From: Pseudomonadota bacterium | GTDB taxonomy: Bacteria > Myxococcota > Bradymonadia > UBA4248 | Direction of reading: 5' to 3' | Assembly: GCA_017629415.1 (NCBI GenBank) | Contig: JAGBXG010000317.1 | Coordinates: forward strand, 1-9,162 | DNA length: 9,162 bases | Shown: in pieces, positions 6,703-9,162 of the stretch | How the letters are laid out: each line of letters begins with the position of its first letter | Numbering within the stretch: the stretch's first letter is position 1 | Made by a program: the position numbers and the translations under genes | The notes under the pieces: model-generated | The model's database searches: none | Seen by the model: only the letters and a program-made list of their open reading frames with translations | Told to the model about the DNA's origin: nothing

Positions 6703-7272
6703 ATGGAAAAAATGGAACTCAAAGGCGTGATTCGTGCCGCCGGTAAAAAAGGTGCAAGCCGTAAACTTCGTGCAGCTGGCAGCATTCCCGTTGTCTGCTA
6801 TGGCCGTGGTATCGATACCATCAGCGCGACTGTTTCCCCCGCAGACCTGACCAAAGTTCTCTCTACAGAATACGGCCCCAATGCCGTTTTCGCCCTCGTC
6901 ATCGATGACAACGGTAAAGAAATTCGCCGCGATGTCATGGTGAAATGCGTTCAGCGTGAACCGGTTTCCCGCCGCATCATCCATGCCGACTTCTACACGA
7001 TCGAAGCCGATCGCAAAGTCAGCATCCGCGTTCCCCTCCGTCTCGATGGTAAAGCCGTCGGCGTCGGCCTCGGTGGTAAACTCCGTCCCGCCGCTCGCGA
7101 AGTCGTCGTCTCTTGCTTGCCCAAAGACATCCCCACCGTCGTCACCTTCGACGTCACCCCGATGGGCCTCAAAGACCGCGCTCAAATCAGCGCTGTTCCC
7201 CGCCCCGAAGGTTGCGAATTCGTTTACAACAACGACTTCCTCATCGCCGAAATCATTCCGCCCCGCAGCTAA
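6703..7272 (+). CDS. rplY: Large ribosomal subunit protein bL25, TL5/CTC type
   Basis: bL25 binds 5S rRNA in the central protuberance of the large ribosomal subunit. The 189-residue product is the long two-domain form (TL5/CTC). The N-terminal L25 domain (about 4-95) carries GKKGASRKLRAAGSIPVVCY and the end block HADFYTIEADRKVSIRVPL. The C-terminal beta domain (about 97-187) has VVVSCLPKDIPTVVTFDVTP and LKDRAQISAVPRPEG. The C-terminus stops soon after this domain, without the long acidic or alanine-rich tail some relatives have. Codons become strongly C-ending (GTC, ACC, TTC, CTC), as expected of a highly expressed gene. The start at 6703 follows AAGGA at 7-nt spacing. The gene is closed by a strong terminator, so it probably forms its own unit with the promoter suggested inside the DUF454 gene. 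Its neighbour pth downstream is a common arrangement in bacteria. Confidence 0.95.
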   Translation: MEKMELKGVIRAAGKKGASRKLRAAGSIPVVCYGRGIDTISATVSPADLTKVLSTEYGPNAVFALVIDDNGKEIRRDVMVKCVQREPVSRRIIHADFYTIEADRKVSIRVPLRLDGKAVGVGLGGKLRPAAREVVVSCLPKDIPTVVTFDVTPMGLKDRAQISAVPRPEGCEFVYNNDFLIAEIIPPRS

Positions 7273-7307
7273 TCAACGCTGTGCCGCGTAATCGGTAAAA
7301 AACTTTC

Positions 7308-7345
7308 AAACCCCGAATCGCCTCTACGGTTCGGGGTTTTGTTTT
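7308..7345 (+). terminator. Rho-independent terminator after rplY
   Basis: CCCCGAATCG (7311-7320), loop CCTCTA, CGGTTCGGGG (7327-7336) forms a 10-bp stem with one G-U pair. It is preceded by AAA and followed by TTTTGTTTT. This is the textbook layout, 36 nt after the rplY stop codon. Confidence 0.93.
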
Positions 7346-7414
7346 GATGCACGCTTGGAAAACATACACGGGAAAACGAGGCGTTGCGGGGCTTGCCACG
7401 CTTGGAGGGGAGGC

Positions 7415-7520
7415 GCGCGGCTATGTTCGCCCTGACGGGCTCCATACGCCTTGCGTTGCGCCGCTATGCCGCTTCGCGTCATACGCCGCGCAAATAGCGC
7501 CGTAGGGGGCTTGGCCCCCT
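7415..7520 (-). repeat. Structured intergenic repeat, family B, copy 2
   Basis: Inverted copy of 2654-2763. Read on the - strand it opens with the hairpin AGGGGGC/GCCCCCT (7504-7520, loop of 3), then a GCGCGGCGTATG arm, a variable centre, GGCGCAACGCAAGGCGTATG, and the closing arm CATAGCCGCGC. The half towards 7415 differs from copy 1 by about one base over 46. The variable centre of the other half keeps a similar length and small stem but differs in sequence. Confidence 0.8.
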
Positions 7521-7609
7521 CTCTGAACAAATCATTCTCATAGGAAAGAATGTAAGAAAATATCTCACTTTGTCTCCCATGTGTGTATAAAATGCGTCTA
7601 TTAGGTATA

Positions 7610-7646
7610 GAATTTGAACATTCTTCACTTTAAGATTTTCAAATTC
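7610..7646. promoter_or_regulatory. Inverted repeat overlapping the pth promoter
   Basis: GAATTTGAA (7610-7618) and TTCAAATTC (7638-7646) are perfect 9-bp inverted repeats 19 nt apart. The right arm covers the candidate -35 of pth. It could be an operator, but the region is AT-rich and chance is possible. Confidence 0.3.
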
Positions 7647-7666
7647 AGGCGTATCTGTTGTAAAAT
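7638..7666 (+). promoter_or_regulatory. Candidate sigma-70 promoter for pth-hppA
   Basis: TTCAAA (7638-7643), a 17-nt spacer and TAAAAT (7661-7666) match the consensus at four and five of six positions. Transcription would start near 7673, giving a leader of about 43 nt that includes a T7/A7 dyad (7681-7702). It follows an upstream terminator, so an own promoter is expected here. Confidence 0.5.
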
Positions 7667-7715
7667 ATGGGTGTTTGTAGTTTTTTTCACGATTTAAAAA
7701 AATACGGGTAGTGCA

Positions 7716-8327
7716 ATGAGTGACGACGCATTATTGATCGTGGGATTAGGCAATCCAGGATCACAATATGCATCCACAAGACATAATGCAGGCTTCATGC
7801 TGATCGATAAACTGTGTGAATCGATGGGCACATCTATGACACAGTCAAAGTTTCAGGGGATCTTTGGAACGGCAAGGCTGTGCGGCAAAACGGTGTACTT
7901 GCTTAAACCGCAGACTTTTATGAATTTGAGCGGCAAAAGCGTTGTGGCTTGCATGAATTTTTATCATCTGCCCATCCAGAATGTGATGGTGCTTCACGAT
8001 GAACTCGACCTTCCCGTCGGCGATTTGCGTATCAAAGCAGCCGGCGGTTCAGGCGGACATAACGGACTCAAATCCATCATGGAATTGACCGGTAAAAATG
8101 AATTTGATCGCATCCGTATTGGTATCGGAAGACCCGTGCATGGCGATGTCATCAACTACGTGCTCGGCAATTTCCCCGATACCGATGTGGAAGCTCTCGA
8201 TAAATCACTGACTGTCGGAGTCGATGCCATTAAAACTTATGTTGCAAGAGGGCGTCAGGCTGCGATGAATTATTGTAACGGCCTATACAGAGCCAAAAAG
8301 AAAGAGGAGACAAAAAGTGAACAGTGA
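7716..8327 (+). CDS. pth: Peptidyl-tRNA hydrolase Pth
   Basis: Pth cleaves the ester bond of peptidyl-tRNAs released prematurely from ribosomes, recycling the tRNA; it is cytoplasmic and generally essential. The 203-residue product is typical in length. The active-site residues are all present: N13 in GLGNPG, catalytic H23 in TRHNAGF, N70 in the [10 protein letters not shown] block (64-73), D95 in VLHDELDLP, and H115/N116 in the [13 protein letters not shown] block (108-120). These correspond to N10, H20, N68, D93, H113 and N114 of the E. coli enzyme. The tail from about 190 is lysine-rich. The ATG at 7716 has only a weak ribosome-binding site (ACGGGTAG). The 3' end overlaps the start of hppA by 11 bp, so both genes are probably read from one transcript starting near 7673. 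Confidence 0.97.
   Translation: MSDDALLIVGLGNPGSQYASTRHNAGFMLIDKLCESMGTSMTQSKFQGIFGTARLCGKTVYLLKPQTFMNLSGKSVVACMNFYHLPIQNVMVLHDELDLPVGDLRIKAAGGSGGHNGLKSIMELTGKNEFDRIRIGIGRPVHGDVINYVLGNFPDTDVEALDKSLTVGVDAIKTYVARGRQAAMNYCNGLYRAKKKEETKSEQ
8304..8309 (+). promoter_or_regulatory. Shine-Dalgarno sequence deciding the hppA GTG start
   Basis: GAGGAG lies 7 nt before the GTG at 8317, inside the last codons of pth. It is the strongest ribosome-binding site in the window and supports a GTG start overlapping pth. Confidence 0.7.
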
Positions 8328-9162
8328 ACTTGTTCAAAATTTGGTCACCTTCGGTGTGCCTGTTGCCGCCATCCTGGCCATCGGATTTGCATTCTTCAAA
8401 TCCAGTTGGATTGAAAAACAGGATGCCGGTACACCGCGCATGAAGGAAATCGCTTCATTCATTCAGGAAGGTGCCATGGCCTTCCTCAAAGCTGAGTACA
8501 AGGTTCTTGCCATCTTCGTTGCGGTTGTGGCTGTTCTTCTTGCTCTCATCAACTACTCGAATGCAAACAGCAGCTCGTGGGTTGCACTTTCATTCGTGAT
8601 TGGTGCGCTTTGCAGCGCCAGTGCCGGTTTCTTCGGCATGAGAATCGCCACAAAGGCCAATGTCCGTACCGCCAATGCTGCGCGTGACGGGTTGAAGAGC
8701 GCTTTGGCTGTTGCCTTCGGTGGCGGTGCCGTCATGGGTATGATCGTCGTCGGCCTCGGTCTCCTCGGTATCATTGCTTTGTTCTTGCTCTATACCAAAG
8801 TCATGTTCGTTGGCGAATCTATGACCAAAGTCCTCGAAGTCCTCACCGGCTTCAGCTTCGGTGCTTCCTCGATCGCATTATTCGCTCGCGTGGGCGGCGG
8901 TATCTACACCAAAGCCGCTGACGTCGGCGCTGACCTCGTCGGCAAAGTCGAAGCCGGCATCCCCGAAGATGACCCCAGAAACCCCGCAGTTATTGCAGAT
9001 AACGTTGGTGATAATGTTGGTGACGTTGCGGGAATGGGAGCTGACCTTTATGAGTCTTATGTAGGCTCTGTAATATCTGCAGCTGCTCTCGGTGTTTCTG
9101 CTTTTGGTAGTAACGCCATCGGTGCGGCACTAATGCCAATGCTTATGGCGACACTTGGCATC
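8317..9162 (+). CDS. hppA: Membrane-bound ion-translocating pyrophosphatase HppA (5' part)
   Basis: HppA hydrolyses pyrophosphate and pumps H+ and/or Na+ across the inner membrane. The frame from GTG 8317 stays open to the window edge and gives 282 of about 650-700 expected residues, so it is cut by the window, not broken. It shows an N-terminal helix (about 9-26), [20 protein letters not shown] (about 48-67), further hydrophobic helices, [27 protein letters not shown], and the PPi/Mg binding loop: [11 protein letters not shown] (202-212), [10 protein letters not shown], then DNVGDNVGD from about 228. The next block, [16 protein letters not shown], resembles the K+-dependent subfamily more than the K+-independent one (often DCAGMAADL). 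The residue that decides this lies further on, outside the window. The gene overlaps pth by 11 bp with a strong ribosome site. Codon style changes sharply near 8986. Confidence 0.95.
   Translation, partial: MNSELVQNLVTFGVPVAAILAIGFAFFKSSWIEKQDAGTPRMKEIASFIQEGAMAFLKAEYKVLAIFVAVVAVLLALINYSNANSSSWVALSFVIGALCSASAGFFGMRIATKANVRTANAARDGLKSALAVAFGGGAVMGMIVVGLGLLGIIALFLLYTKVMFVGESMTKVLEVLTGFSFGASSIALFARVGGGIYTKAADVGADLVGKVEAGIPEDDPRNPAVIADNVGDNVGDVAGMGADLYESYVGSVISAAALGVSAFGSNAIGAALMPMLMATLGI

Larger units (their letters stand above)
7273..7715. other. Gene-free interval between rplY and pth
   Basis: This 443-nt interval holds the rplY terminator (7308-7345), a short GC-rich stretch with ACGCTTGGA occurring twice (7351-7359, 7398-7406), repeat B2 (7415-7520) and about 195 nt of AT-rich DNA that looks like the pth control region. 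I see no tRNA, small-RNA signature or credible small ORF. Confidence 0.75.

Noticed and set aside
6697..7185. 162-codon - strand open frame across rplY
   Set aside because: Antisense to a conserved ribosomal protein gene; no recognisable product.
7533..7552. CATTCT/AGAATG hairpin with 8-nt loop upstream of pth
   Set aside because: Only 6 bp, AT-rich and without a supporting position relative to the promoter; likely chance.

Overview
The window is an ordinary-looking bacterial chromosome segment with seven protein genes, all on the + strand and all but one complete. In order they are queA (tRNA queuosine modification), a CNNM/CBS-domain membrane protein of the HlyC/CorC type, a large 12-helix RND/MMPL-type exporter (COG1033-like), a small DUF454 (YbaN-like) membrane protein, rplY (general stress/L25 ribosomal protein of the long TL5/CTC type), pth (peptidyl-tRNA hydrolase) and the first 282 codons of hppA (membrane pyrophosphatase), which runs off the right edge. 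Nothing was compared with a database. Product names come from recognised family motifs. The organism is probably Gram-negative: the exporter is a COG1033-type RND protein with large periplasmic loops, and the TL5/CTC-type L25, membrane pyrophosphatase and HlyC/CorC protein fit many delta-proteobacterial or myxococcal-like lineages. I cannot name a taxon with confidence.

Layout. 1-172 is non-coding and carries a structured repeat (A1) just before queA. queA (173-1252) and the CBS protein (1272-2612) are 19 nt apart and probably co-transcribed. 2613-3052 is a gene-free stretch packed with structured repeats (B1, A2, a third block C, A3) that end only about 20 nt before the exporter start. The exporter (3053-6163) and the DUF454 gene (6167-6643) are 3 nt apart. 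The last codons of the DUF454 gene seem to hold the promoter region of rplY (6703-7272), which ends in a strong intrinsic terminator. 7273-7715 holds that terminator, a second B repeat in inverted orientation (B2) and an AT-rich promoter region. pth (7716-8327) and hppA (from 8317) overlap by 11 bp.

The genes do not form one pathway. They are housekeeping or membrane functions: tRNA modification, metal/ion-linked membrane protein, lipid or hydrophobic-substrate export, ribosome assembly, peptidyl-tRNA recycling and PPi-driven ion pumping. The least explained sequence is the set of GC-rich, multi-hairpin intergenic repeats. Two families each have inverted copies here, and paired base changes preserve a stem. 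A second oddity is an abrupt change of codon style inside hppA at about 8986. I found no CRISPR array, transposase, tRNA, rRNA, phage gene or defence gene. No new multi-gene system is evident.
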